Shown here piece after piece: positions 1 to 15,200 of a stretch of 64,000 nucleotides of DNA (the stretch's first letter is position 1; each line of letters starts with the position of its first letter). The notes under the pieces are model-generated. The model saw nothing but the letters and a program-made list of their open reading frames with translations. It was not told the origin of the DNA and did not search any database. The stretch lies in contig OENT01000890.1 in the NCBI GenBank assembly GCA_900239685.1, forward strand, positions 1 to 64,000. Direction: 5' to 3'. The translations under genes and the position numbers were made by a program. The DNA is from Rotaria macrura (lineage: Eukaryota > Rotifera > Eurotatoria > Philodinida > Philodinidae).

Positions 1-248
1 AAACTCAAAATCGGTTAACCCCCATTGTTTTGAAATATCTGGTTTTTTCATGGAACGTCTCTTGAGAACTCGTCATAAAACAAACTTATTCCCGATGACA
101 TTTCTGGGACATTATTTCAACGAGGACAGAGTAATGTTTTGTCTAATAAATCGTACACCATTATTTTTATACTAATACAAGCAGTAGCGAACTCGTATTT
201 TTTGTATGTAAGTCATGGAAAAATTGTTCTTGTTGTTTCTTCATTTAG

Positions 249-3200
249 TCTGATGATGAATATTCTGAGGTCCGGAATGAAACTGATGATGAATTGAATG
301 ATTATATAAATACAATTTCGTTACAATCGTCGTGTGACATTCGGAATCAGCTGAACGATGAATGTCAACAAATATTATCGAAAAGAAATGTAAATTTGCA
401 TGTCTATCCAAATCTTGAAACGAATCATTTGGCACTAATAACAATTTATCATCTCAATCATCAACGATGTTCGGATAATGCGAAAGAACTTTATAACAAA
501 ACAGTTATACGTGCATTAAAACAAGAATATAATTTACTACATAATGAAAAAAATGATTTGCTTCTACAATTAGATTCGATGCGAGAAAATTATGAACAAG
601 TAGAACATGAACTTTTAAATTCACAAGAATCTAATGATAAACTTCGTGAACAGTTAAGAAAAAATGATGACCAACTAAAGAACGATTTTACTGAACTTGC
701 CTATGAGAATCAATTATTGAAGGATTATAATACACAAATATATCAAGACACATTAGAACAAAAAAATGAAAACGGTAAATCTATATTTCATATTATTTCA
801 GACGAGTAAAGAAGTAATGTTCGATCTTGCTTAATCATCTAGCTCATAGTCGACATTTACGTATATAAAGCTTACACATCTATATTCATGAAAATGAGAA
901 ATTATCAATGCATCAAGCAGTCTAGACAGGGGTGGGGGTACACTTGAGTTTCTTTATCTAATTTCTTGATAGATAGCAATGAGTCGTTCTAGATCCGAAA
1001 TCCCTCATGAATAGGTACAACGTATTATTTTCATCTCCAATCTATTCATAAACTTTGATAGATTCAATATTACTCATAGAAGTGAATACTGAATTGTTAT
1101 TGGAGAATAATAAATAAATGCCTAATACACCAAGTGTGCCAGACAAGAACAAGGAAAAGACAATCGACTTAGGATTCTGTTTTTTTAAATGGTGAACGGA
1201 CGGCTAGTGAACACGCAAAGAGCTAATATATTGTGGAGATGTGAAGATGTAAAGAAATCTTTTCAGGAATTTTTATCTCAAGAATATCTAATATCTAGAC
1301 AAGATCTGTTAATAAATTATGTTCTGACATTCACACAAACAAACTTAGTATTGTTTACCATGAAAAGCAGAATAAGAGTTCGCTCTTCATTCTTGACACT
1401 TTATCACGAATTTTCAGCTAGAAATCCAGTGAGTCAAGACACTAGATTTACATACCAGTCTAAATTTTAAAAACGTTCATGTTTTACAGGAATTCAATAA
1501 GGAGAATGGTAGAATTCATTCATTCGAAATCATGTTTAGATTCCATGAATATTGTTCAATCATCAGTTAAAGAATCCGTCGCATCGAAAACTGATCTAGT
1601 TGAACAGAACGATTGGCATGATGAAATGTCATCATTAGAATTTTCTTGTGACGAATCAAATGTTATAAATACTGATAAACTAAATGTTATTAAACAAATG
1701 ATTGATGTTGACACTCAAACTGAAGATCCACAAAACAGCAAACTTGTGCAAGTTAACAATAAACTTAAACGCGCCCTTCAAACAATCAAAGAAAAAATTC
1801 AACATGTTGCTGTTGAAAGACCCGAGTTATTCGTTGATGCAACTGACGATACATTCGAACGGCTTGATCGATTGATTTCTGTTTTTCGAAATCAAGCAAC
1901 GCAAATTGATCTTTTCACAAGCGAACATGATCATACACGAAATCAAACCGGTGAACTGCAAAGGTTATTTCTTTAAATTCAATGTGCTATATTTTTTAAA
2001 GATCTGCTTCCATTTTATTCTAGTTCTTTAGAAACATATGAAAATGAACTTGAAAATCAACGGTCGATTTGTATAGAAAAACACGCCAATGAAACTCGAA
2101 TATTTGAAGACTACAAAAATCAAATTGAACAACTTCAACATAATCTTTACGAAAAAGATCAAGAGAACTATTTATTACAGCAACGTATAAATACTCTTGA
2201 AATTGAACTTAAACAGTCATTCGATGATTGCTCATTGACAATGATCAGATTCGACTTACTTGCCAAAGAACATGGTACTCTTGTTGAACGACAAACACTT
2301 CAATCGATCGAAAAGTAAGAAATCATTCAGATCAGATATTCTATTCTCATTTTTCTTCAGCCAAAAAGACATCGACCAATTGAAAGAACATCTTATGCAT
2401 CGACCAACATGCGATGAGTAAGTTACCAATGCTCAAATGTTTCATTTACAAATACGATATTTAATCTAGAATGAATTCATTAAAACAAATTATTGAAAAA
2501 CAATCAGAAGAACTTCAAGATTTTAATGAAAAAAACTTGATTCTTTCAACACAAGTCGATAGACAAAAGTAACTATCTAAATCGAGGCTGTTGATGGTGA
2601 ACTTGCTTATATGCAGAAGATAAACTTCTTTTCACCTTACAATTAAAGTTTTCGTCGTCGTATTCTGAAATTTTTTCTATTCACTAACTCGTGATTGCTT
2701 TGAATTTAATCAGGACATATTTTGTAAAATAGTTCTGAATAGTACTGAGATCAATTATGATTAATCTTCCGTCGGATTTTAAATCTGCCGTTTTAATATA
2801 GAAATGACGATGAAAGTACTTTAAAATATCAATGAATGACTCAGTCTCTTTGACTCCGACACTGAAAAAGATGCCAAGACCCATAGAATGAAACTTACGT
2901 GAAAATTCTTTCGAAATCCAGCTCGGCTAAACTAAAGGGTTTGACAATGTCGGTTACGATGAAGATGCTACCATCTTCGGTGCTGTATTTGCATGTAGTG
3001 TGAACACCATAGATGCAAATGATCTTTAACGATTTGTTGCGGAAGCCGTACATATATATACATATATATATATATAACTTTTTCATGACCTACGGAAGAA
3101 AATAAACGAGTTTCTGACGGTTTACCTTGTCGATTGATCTATTTTTATTCTCACATCCAATAATCTTTGTGCAAGATTATTTTACGATCATGTATCGACT

Positions 3201-6200
3201 AATTACTCAAATCATTGTTTTACACTGATAATAACGAGTAATCGACTAGTGTTCGGACATCATGCTGATTCATTTTTTACCCGCATGAAAGTACTTACAA
3301 CTAGTGAGCATCAATAGTCTGCAACCAGAATTTCATGCTCTTTCCGAACATGAGCTCACCAATTATTTGTCAGACTTTGTTCGAGAGTATTAAGGGAAGT
3401 TTTCTAAGGCATTAACAATTGTTTGGACGCAAACTTCTTTCCTACATTTTCGTATTTTCACTATTGGTATTCGACACTAAAAGTTGGAGCCTTCACTAAT
3501 ATCTCTATTTGTGGAGTCAAATCTACCCTACAAAATTGACTATTTGACGAAAAGTGTTTTACATAGAAAGGAGCTTCTGGCAAAATACCTATAAATTCAC
3601 TTAAGTTAAAGCCACAGCTTAGCTCAATGCAACATGTCTTAAACAAGTATGCGTTCTATAAAACTATCGAGTTCGGCAGTCTTTTTCATATTTCGCAAGG
3701 TAATTATTAGGGTAAGAAAAAACCTGTCGTTCGTCGTTCAAACTAATTTTTCAGGTCTTGCAAAGATTCGATTACTACTTTCGAACAGAAATTAGCACAA
3801 CGTTTCTAAATCCATATTCAGAAAGAGACAAACTGCTGGCCTTAATCCGTTTATTTTAACTTGTCTGACAATACATTGAAGCACAACCGAAATGAATAAA
3901 CATTTTCATTATAACTTAGATCCACATGCTCTATGCAAACTAATTTTTTGGGCCTTTCAAAGATTCTTTCACTGCTCTCAAACAAAAAATGGACAAAACA
4001 TTTATAAGTCCATATTCGGAAAGAACACACAATTCTTATTCTAACGTACAGATTTTAATTAGCACGAAACACTTTCGTGGGGTCAAAAATGAACAAACAG
4101 TTTGTCCGAAAACTTTTTGATCACCCCATTTCTATGTCAAATGCCTTCATTTCAAACTGATCGTTCGAATTCGAAATAAGGCAAATAAGAAAAACAATGA
4201 AAGCTCCTTAAATTATCTTATAAAGTGACTAAACAACTGATTTCAGGCAGTTTTTCTGCCAGTAAATATATTCCAACATTTGTCACGAGTCACAGTTTTT
4301 AAACCACTTATGTTGATTGCTTTCGGACCAATATACAATTCTTTTGCGTACAAATCAAAGAAGGAAATCATTTTACATGTTGAAGGTGTTTTCGTTTTAT
4401 GCGACATTTTTTTTATACATGCCATTGAAGAACACTGTCTATTGTGGTATTTCATAAGAAGTTAGCCAGAGCGATTTGCTTTTATGATCGTTGAGTGACC
4501 ATTTTATGGAACTTGAGATTGATCTCGAGTGCTATTGTAGCACATATTATTGAACATGTAATCATCAGATTTTAATCAATTGTACATCAACTATTACAAA
4601 ACTATTCAGGATACTGCGAAAGTTGACATTTAATTTTCCACAAATTGGATATTCTCAGTTTCCAGGTTCAAGATTCAGGGATTCTCCTGCGTTAACGAAT
4701 GATCAGATAATGTCTCGTGTGCGAATCTATTCTAAGAATCGAGATGGATCAATGCTACGATTGTATATGGCCATCATTGTAAACGATAGTTTTCTCGTCA
4801 GTTCGCCACGCTAAGATATACAAGCATAATAGTGGCGTATGTAAATCGATATATTTTTTCATTTACGGTTATTTGCGATAGTAATTTCTTTCCCATCAGA
4901 ATTAGTTTCACCGAATTTACGATTTTCATCAAATGACATTTAATTTCTTCGTATAGACAAGAAGCTGATAAATATGTAAAAGAATTCGATAATTTAATCG
5001 AACAACATACGAAACTTCTTCAATCTGTTTCAATCGAGAAAATCGATCGTCAGTCTCAAACCGATGATCAATATGAAAAGCTCGTGCAAATCAATAATAA
5101 ATTCAAACGAGCCCTACAAACATTCAAAGAAAAACTTCATCGTCTTGTTCATGAAAAACCCGACCTGTTCGATGGAATATGTGAAGATACAAGTGAACGT
5201 CTCGATCGTTTGATTTCCATCGTACAAAATCAAACTATAACAATAGAACGCATACAAACGGACCGTGATCAGCTAGAGAAACAACTCCGAAACGAAATCA
5301 AACAACTCGAAAGGTTAGCGAAGGAATTTTCCCGAGTGAATTTCTTCTACCTTTGTAACTTTTACAGATCATTGGAAACGATTCAAAACGAACTCAGCTA
5401 TGAGCGACAAGTTCGCATCGAAGAGATAAAACGTAGTGAACCAACGCACAACAACAGGTTGAAATAAAGTCTTATTCGTAAAAGAATATTCATTCGTAAA
5501 CCATCGTCTCGTTCCTCTTTAGCTCGTCGATTATCGAAGAGTACCAAAAGCAACTGAAAGAAGTTGAGGAAAAATTATTCGAAAGTGATAGAGAACGAGA
5601 TTCAATCGGTGAACGTCTGAATAAAGTGGAAGCTGAACTGAAAGAAACAATCGAAAATCATGAATTAAAATCGAAAGAGTACAAAGAAGAAATCACAGTT
5701 CTCACAAAACAACTAGAAGAACTCAACGAACAACAAACAATATCTTCAGATGAATAGTAAGACTCACGTTTGCGATTGAATAATTTTTAGCATAGATCAG
5801 TAAAAAGAAAAGTGTGCAGCACACAATTTGAACACTGGAGTGATTTTATTGAATCAGCACTGCTTTAAGGCAGATATTGTGTACTTCCACACTCATCTAA
5901 GTAGTTATGATGTTGTATTCTACCATTTGTATGTACTGCACTTAGAATTTGTCGTATTATGATGTGTTCATTGTCTTTTGATTAACTAATGATTCACCGT
6001 TTCGGTGCACGCCTATGGCCACATAAAACACCTACTCAATCGATCGCCAATATAATGTTTGCTTTTCGAATGAATTTTATTCCAGATTACGAATCGATTG
6101 AGATTGGAGCGAGATATCAACCTAAGATTATGAAGTAAATATATTCAATTAATCTAACCAAGATCAATGTAATTAAACGTCGAATAGTTATTAAAATACG

Positions 6201-9200
6201 GCTAGCTAGAGTTTTGATTATGTGTGTCGATAATTGGAGTTCATCTGAAAAAAAATAGTTACGATTCCTCTGTCTGAATAGAAGCACCGACCAATATATT
6301 GAATATTTCGTTTGAATAATACTTCCAAAATATTTCATTCATCGTCTAAAAAAGACGACACATTTCGTTCGTTTCCTAGATATTGTTTTATCTAAAGCGA
6401 ACATTGGAATATCGAAGGTCATTTATTTCTTTTTTCGAGACGTTCAAGGTAAGGAACGATGCAACAACTGCATTAAGAAATCTCGGGTTCTAAATGCATA
6501 GGACTTAGTAGTTCTTTCGTTGTTGAGTGAAAGCTTGCTTTTTATGCTTCGACCATTTTTCGATCATTAATCGATAATAAAAACATCAGTATGCTTTTGT
6601 CGGAGTTTTGTTTTTGATACCTTCATTCTACTTTGTTAAGCTGATGTTAATTTTTCCCCACTTGTAATAGTCTATTAGAAAAGTCTTCATTACGATGTTC
6701 TTATAGTTTTTGAAGTGTAGTAAGATTTTTCAATACGATTAGCAATGAAACATCTTCTAAATATGTCAACACTTCTGTTCAACCATATACATTTGTAGGA
6801 TCAGGTCAACACGTTACATCATTATTAGCACGAAGATTTAGGATAAGTCGAAGTATCTTTCATTAGATATACACCTTGAGAGGAATATCAGCATTTATCA
6901 ATATATAATGCACTCGGCAAGTGTCTTCTACCAGAATCAAGAAATCATTAATGTAACTTTTTTATCTTTCTTTTTTATCATAACAAAAAGAAAGATCTCT
7001 TCAACAGGTGATTGACAATAACGCACCACAAATGATATAAAGACGGTCTTACTTCGAAGAATGTACAGTTTCGTAGAGCCTATTGATTCCAAGAATGTTC
7101 AGATCCGAACCTCGTCGATTGCTTTTTTTTGGATAGATCTTATCGTGTCCAAAAGTTTCTGAACCCAATTTTGATAGTGTCTATGGGAAAAACATACTTT
7201 CCTATGAGACGATTGACTACATTATAGTTCTCACCTAATAGTTCGACTTTGTGCGATACTGGATGCCTGTCGAGGACGTGGATTCGTCACTGGTACAGTA
7301 CTTACTATAGCTGAGAACCATGAAACTATTCTACGAAATAAGTTATTGGTCATTCATGATATCAAAATAATTGTTTAAAATGTGTGTCTACTGCAAAAGA
7401 CTTTGCGAGGATTTCGGCATCTTTGTACATCTATACTTTACATCATCCGTTTCTCGGAATCGTTGATTGAGTGAAATTATAAGAGCTAACGAATGATAGA
7501 GATCTTATTATGAATTTTTCGAATTAAACCTATCAGGTTTCTATAATTCGATTATAATGATTGACGAGATTTGTGTAAATTTATCGTAAAGTCATGCCAC
7601 TCGCAGAACTGCAATGCGTAATACATTGTTCACATGTTCATGTCTAATTCAATGAAATTATTCAGATAAGAGTTGACACTGCCATGATCATTGTGAAAAT
7701 CTATCATGGATCTCGGAATGTTTTCTCTTGTTTGTTTGCGTGTACTTTCTCATTATTATCTAAACTATTTTACAGGTAGAAAACAACAGTTACGATAAGC
7801 TTCGACACTTTTGATCACTTGAGTATGATCTTGTTGGAAAACCTATCGAAAATCCAGACTATTTCACTATCGTTCAGTATATAAAAAAGGCGATTCTATT
7901 TCGAGCACAGAATTGCAACCCTACAGCCATTAACTAATTCAGAATTTTTTTTTCGTTATAATTCATCGTTTTCTTTTACGTTAAAAAATTTTAGTCATAA
8001 TGAAATTGAACAATTGAAAAAGGATAATGATCAAACACGAGAAGAATTGGCTAAACTCCAACAGATAACTGAATCCCAACATGTAGAAATTCAAACAGAC
8101 GAAGAGTGAGCTCTTAAAATGGCTGCATCTCGTTTTTCCTCTTTCATAGACCTTTTTTAATTTCTAGCATCAAATCTTTGCACGAACTTATTCAGCAACA
8201 ATCTCAAGAAATGATCGCACTCAACGAACAGAATTCGAATCTTTTATCTCAAGCTGAAGTGGAAAGACAAAAGTAAAAATTTCATTTGTATTTTCAATTG
8301 AATGATATATTCGATTGAAATATAGGAGAGAAATCGAAGAACGATTAATTGAAAGTGAAAATAAGCTGGAAAATCTTGTAAACCAAAATGTCAAACTTCA
8401 AGAAGAAATAGAAAAGAAAACTGCCATAGCTATTGAAAAACTCGATAAGGAAAATCAAACAGATAATCATCAATATGAGAAATCGACTCAAATAAATAAT
8501 AAATTAAAACGAGCGTTACAACACTTCAAAGATAAAATCAGTCGATTCGTCGCACAAAGACCAGATTTATTTGATGGAATCGATGATGAGACAAATGAAC
8601 GTCTAGATCGCTTGCTTTCAACGATTGAAAATCAAACGACAATTATCGAAATTCTTAAAAGTGAACGTCAACAAACGGATGAAAATTATCAAAAGCAACT
8701 GACAGAACTTGAGAGGTCAATGCTAAAACTAACTTTAACGGAATCTATATCTTTCATCATTTTAGTTCGTTATTAATTTGTCAATCTGAGCTCGATAGCG
8801 AACGTCAAATGAAGATGGAGCAAACTTCTCTGGCAGCTTCGTCTGTGTTATCAGCCGACGAGGCGAACAGGTTGGTTAAAATTAACGATTTAACATCAAA
8901 GGATAAAACTCTCTAAGCCGTGCAGTTTGCACTTTCTCCAAACTCGGTATTTCTATTTCTTTTTTAAAAAGTCAAAATGAGCGTCTGGATTCGATTATCG
9001 CTTGAGTTGATGTCTTCTATTATGTTCATTCTCTTTCAACACAACTTTGCTCACTCATACGTACAGTCAAAAACGTATCTGCGACGAAGACATCCCCCTG
9101 TTATGGATTTATGAGAACAGTGAACCACTTTGAATTACATACTATCCGATAAAATTTTTCAAGTTCTGCAACAGGTTACAGTTACAGTAAGATTCACGTC

Positions 9201-12200
9201 TGAGTAAGAACGTTTACGGCATTCCGTCAGATGAAAGAATGTTCGAACCTAGATTCGATCGATCTCGATTTTAGATTCGAATTCGGTTGATTAATATCTC
9301 GTTGATTGAGTCTGTCGGGTTTGAAAAATCTCTGAAATAGATTCCCATCGGTTCTGTTCATGTCTCAAACGGAATAAAATTGAAAAACTCATGCAATACT
9401 TTTCTGCAGTTATTCTCCATCGAATTTGATTTCAAGTATTACATCTCCGATCCGCACAAACAACAGATTAGTAATGAATATAAAAATTCGTTCGTTCATG
9501 TTTGACACAAAGCAAATTATTATTTAAAACGTTTCTTCTCTATAATCAGTCACGATTTCTCTTTAGGCATGCACTAGTGACAGTCGACTGGTAACCAGTC
9601 CGACTGGGTATGTATATAAATCAATTCATTATCAAATAAGTAGGGGTTCCCTTCAGTTGTCCGTCTGAAGCACATATAGATATTCTTCATAAGTCCTTAA
9701 AGCGCATATAGGGTATCCTTTGTAAGTCATTGTTACGTATGTAGAGTTTAGCAGTGGAGTAGGTTTGCATTAATGTTACTTAACTCAGCGTCAGTTGGTA
9801 TAGGTACCATGTTAACTGGTACTGCTACATATCTTATCTAGTCTCTATATCATCAAAGTAAGATATATACCAGTACCAGTTAACATGGTACCTATACCAA
9901 CTGACGCTGAGTTAAGTAACATTAATGCATACCGACTGCACCGCTAAACTCTACATACGTAACAATGACTCACAAAGGGTACCCTATATACGCTATAATG
10001 ACTTATAGAGAACATCTATGTGTACTTCAGACTGACAACCGAAGGGAACCCCTACTTAGTTGATAATGAATTGATTTATATACATACCCAGTCGGACTAA
10101 CCAGTCGGATTGGTACACAGTCCCCAGTTCTCAACTGGCACTGGCGCATACCTATTTCTCATCCTCTTGCTTCCGGGATGCGCTGGAAGCTTTTATATCA
10201 TCCGAGCTATGCGAAGATATTTGTAGACTTTCGAAAAACTAGGAAAAACGAGAAAGAAATTCTGGATATATGATCAACATGAAGTTTTGACTGAATTAAA
10301 CTTTTGACATATTCTTGGGGAAATTCGCAGCTCTAGTTTTTCTCTGAGAACAATCAGTGGTGATGGATTGGTGCGAGATACGAATAGATCAAATCACCTC
10401 TGTATGTTGACTTTCGAACTTTCGTTTTTATTGATGAGACGCATGAATATTGTTATCGTATTCGGCCAAGGACTATTTAGTTACGAAAGAACATCTTTTA
10501 GCGTTTCCGAATATCTTAAGTTTGCTGGAAATATCTTTCACTGTAACATATTCTGCTTTAGTTTTACCTTTTTCTAGAACTTACAAAAACTTATCGGATA
10601 GGTCGTAATTCGAATTTAGTCACTACCACTAGTTGCATGCCTTCTTAGCAGAAAGGCTTCGTCGCGAAAATATTTCTATTTTACACGTAAGTGAACGACC
10701 TCGTCTTGATAAAGCACCGAAAAGAAGCGCTGATTTTCAAGTTAACTTGTGACAATCGAGCTGACAGTTAGGAAGTGCAGAAAATCCAGTTTTAAACCAG
10801 GATATATTTCATCACTTGACAAATAATATTCTCTCGTGTGCAGTCGGTCTTATTTATCATTTAGTCGTTCAATATCTGAAGATTATCAGATGAGAATCGA
10901 GCAACTTGAAACAGGTCTTGTTGAAAAAGCGGAGCAACAAGTATTACTTCAAGAACGTCTTAATGTGATCGAACTTGAAAGGAGACAGATACAAGACAAT
11001 CAACACTTACTAATGACAAAATATGAATCGATTGTAGAAGAACGTAATCTTCTTTTTGAACAACATTTACAATATTCAAATAAAAGGTAAAATTTATTCA
11101 ATACTAACAGTCATAATTTAACTTGACGCAATTTAGTCAGCAAGATATCGAGCGATTGAAAGATGAATTAGATCAGCTTAAACAGACAGCGGATTATCGA
11201 CATGCCGAAATTCAAACAGATGAATAGTAAATAAAAATGATTTATATTACGATTTCCTCAAGTTGTTTTTTACTATCTTAGCATTAAATCTTTACTTGAC
11301 TTGATCGATCAACAATCTGAACAACTTCAAGATACGGCTGAAAAAAATCTTCTACTAACCTCACAGCTTGATAGACAAAAGTAAGAATTTTTACGATATG
11401 ATTCGATTAGGTCTTCACCTCGAAAAATTTATCTTGAATCTGCGAATCAGGTTTTCATCAGATATTCGAACAAAATCAGCTTACTTTATGGTAGGAACAC
11501 ATAATCATTCTGTTTATAACATGATTCAAGCAGAGCAAAAATTGTTCAATCAGTATATAATCTGCGCTGTACCGTTACTAGTTTTAATATTTTGTATCAT
11601 AATCGTTGAATATTTTTGAAATCTATTAAATTTGATATCATCATCAGAATTTGTTCTTCATCCTCTTGAGCTCCACTTGTTGTAGCTGCAGATTCTACTC
11701 GATCATTCAGCTTGCGATACAACATCATTTTTTTCTAAATTTCGATATCTCACGTCATAAAATACTGAATAGGCTTTTCTTCCACCGAAAAATAATAGGC
11801 GTTATGGAATATGTTTTCAGTTTGTGTCCGTCAAAGGAGAACTAGTCGATTTATACCACGGGAAAAATTGGACGTTTATATTTTTGATTATGGAAGCAAC
11901 TTCTCAAAGCTAGTGTCGACAACGGAAATATGAGCATCTGCACCATAGATGGACTATAAGATATTGCTAAGCAGTCAATACGAAACCAATTTAACTCAGT
12001 CTTTTTCTTCGTACGTACACAATACGTACGCCGCTATTCGCAAAAAAACTTAAATCACCTATATGTGTAGCTCTAGCGCTATGTTGCTTTGAACTATTTT
12101 ACATGCTTCTCAAAGTTTCAATCATGAACTTAAGTATACAAATGACATTTAATTTCTTCGTATAGACAAGAAGCTGATAAATATGTAAAAGAATTCGATA

Positions 12201-15200
12201 ATTTAATCGAACAACATACGAAACTTCTTCAATCTGTTTCAATCGAGAAAATCGATCGTCAGTCTCAAACCGATGATCAATATGAAAAGCTCGTGCAAAT
12301 CAATAATAAATTCAAACGAGCCCTACAAACATTCAAAGAAAAACTTCATCGTCTTGTTCATGAAAAACCCGACCTGTTCGATGGAATATGTGAAGATACA
12401 AGTGAACGTCTCGATCGTTTGATTTCCATCGTACAAAATCAAACTATAACAATAGAACGCATACAAACGGACCGTGATCAGCTAGAGAAACAACTCCGAA
12501 ACGAAATCAAACAACTCGAAAGGTTAGCGAAGGAATTTTCCCGAGTGAATTTCTTCTACCTTTGTAACTTTTACAGATCATTGGAAACGATTCAAAACGA
12601 ACTCAGCTATGAGCGACAAGTTCGCATCGAAGAGATAAAACGTAGTGAACCAACGCACAACAACAGGTTGAAATAAAGTCTTATTCGTAAAAGAATATTC
12701 ATTCGTAAACCATCGTCTCGTTCCTCTTTAGCTCGTCGATTATCGAAGAGTACCAAAAGCAACTGAAAGAAGTTGAGGAAAAATTATTCGAAAGTGATAG
12801 AGAACGAGATTCAATCGGTGAACGTCTGAATAAAGTGGAAGCTGAACTGAAAGAAACAATCGAAAATCATGAATTAAAATCGAAAGAGTACAAAGAAGAA
12901 ATCACAGTTCTCACAAAACAACTAGAAGAACTCAACGAACAACAAACAATATCTTCAGATGAATAGTAAGACTTTTATCTTATTAACTTATATTTAATAG
13001 TTGACTAAAAACATATTTAGCAAATGTGAAATAAAACGATTGACGGAAGATATTGATGAAATACGGAAACAATCAACAGAATCCAGAAGTGTAGAAACTC
13101 AAACACTTGAAAAGTAAGAGAGCGAAATCTATCGACATATTTATATTTATTTCATTTAGTATCGATGAACTATACAAAGTTATCAATCAGCAACATGCAC
13201 AAATGATAATTGTGAAAGAACAGTGTCGCTTTCTTACAAATCAAATTGATTCTAATGAAGAATTTCGTATTGAAGTTGAACGAGAAAAGTAAGTATAGAA
13301 TATCTCTAATAGTCGAATACTATGTGTGTCCTAATGAGATAAGCGGGAGTTTTCTGCAGTGTTCAAGATCCTACATTATCACAGAACACTTGTGAGAAAT
13401 ACAGCAAATGTTTTCAGTAGATAAATACCTATACACCGTAGTCTACAGGCGACATCTGTAAGCGATGAAAAGCGTTTTTTTACGTGAAACTGGCTCTCAT
13501 TTTGGCTAGATACCTGATGATATCTGCATGTCTGTCGCTATTTGAAGATGTTTTATTGAGAAAGTTGCATCGTGCAGCTTATTCTTATTCATGTTTGTCA
13601 TCATTAAAACTGAATATTTTTATTTTATAGAGAACAAACAAAGGAGCAAATAAATGAATATAAAAATCAGATTGAAGCTCTTGTAAATGAACGTACCAAT
13701 CGTATAGAAGAAATAGAAACTACTAATAACGACTGTCAAACAGATGATTATCAATATGAGCAATCAAAACGCATATTGGAAACATTAAAAGAAAAGATCC
13801 ATCGAATTGTTAGCGAAAAGCCTGATCTATTCTCAGGTATCGGCGAAAAGACAAGTGAACGTTTCGATCATTTACTATCCATCATAGAAAATCAATCCGT
13901 ACAACTTGTTCTCATGCAAACTGACCGTAATCGATTCGAAGAACAAGTTCAAAAGTAAAAAAAATCGTATTTTTCACTCTCTTGATGTTATTTGTGATTT
14001 CTTTTCTTTAGTTCATTCGAGGCTTATCAAGATCAAATTAATCAAATTCAAGAAAATTTCTCCGAAAAAAATACTGAATATATTTTACTTCAGGAACGTT
14101 TTAGTCACTTAGAATCCGAACTAAAGCAAACACTTAAAGATAAATATGAAATACTTTTACATGAACGAGATGAAGTTATTCGACAGCAGCAACTTTGCCT
14201 ACTAGAAAAGTAATCTTTTATTTACATCATTTTCCGTCAGTTGTTTTGTGTCTCTGCCGCATTGTATCATTTAGCCAACGTGAAATCGAACAACTAACTG
14301 AATTCAAGGAAGCCATTGATTTTGAACACGTGGAAATTCAAACTGATGAAGAGTAAGTCATTTCGCATCTGTTTAATAGATACCAGCGAAACTTTTGAGA
14401 AAAAACAAGAAATTTCTCGAGGCTCAAATACATTCCATACAAAAAATACACCGTGGAGAACGATAGTGCATGAGTGATTAAAATTCATTTCAACCGATAA
14501 CTCGAACTATCGAAATTTACTCGATTTTAAATTTACCACTGAATCAAGTCGTTCTAAAATTTTTACGGAGAACGACAATCCATAGCTGTAAATCATTGAA
14601 AGTAAAATTCAGAGATGTAGCATCATTGAAAATAGTTAAAAGAGGATTGTAAAAACAATTTTTCCTCTTTTGATCCGTACGTGTTTGACAAAACTATTTG
14701 AATCTGCTCGACAGTTATGAACCTCGATCTCAACCAGTAGACTTGAATGCATCAGAAGTAAAAGTTATGTAGGATGGATTGGTCATACTGATTCTGGTGG
14801 TGATAAGGTGCTTATGAATTTACAGCTGAACTTTTTAGTTGGGCAAGGTTGCATGTTTTCTTAGAAAGATTTTCGATAGAAGGAAACTTCAAGCTGCTCT
14901 AGATCTCCTCAACTTGAATCAAAAACAATGTAGAGTCATTACTTTTTATTCTTCTAATACGTTTCTAGACAAGGTGAGGACCATGAGCTTCACGTGAAAC
15001 ACTTAAAAAAAACTGCTCAACAAAAGGAAATCACGCCTCGACTTTTTAGCTGATCGAATTGTCTTATCTCGCTAAGGCTACGTATTGACTGTTTCATCGA
15101 ACATCGAAAAAGATTATAGCATATCAGAAATATTGGAAGAACACCCATATATAGATTAGTATGGCAAAATTAAAAACTTTAGTTGATTGTTCGATTGCTC

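Noticed and set aside
1189..1470. 93-codon ORF between the first two coiled-coil exons
   Set aside because: Not coiled coil and no splice sites joining it in frame; the exon ending at 805 joins directly to 1490 in the correct phase.
9230..9270. GTTCGAACC followed by GATTCGATC, resembling a tRNA T-arm
   Set aside because: No matching acceptor stem, D-arm or anticodon arm around it.
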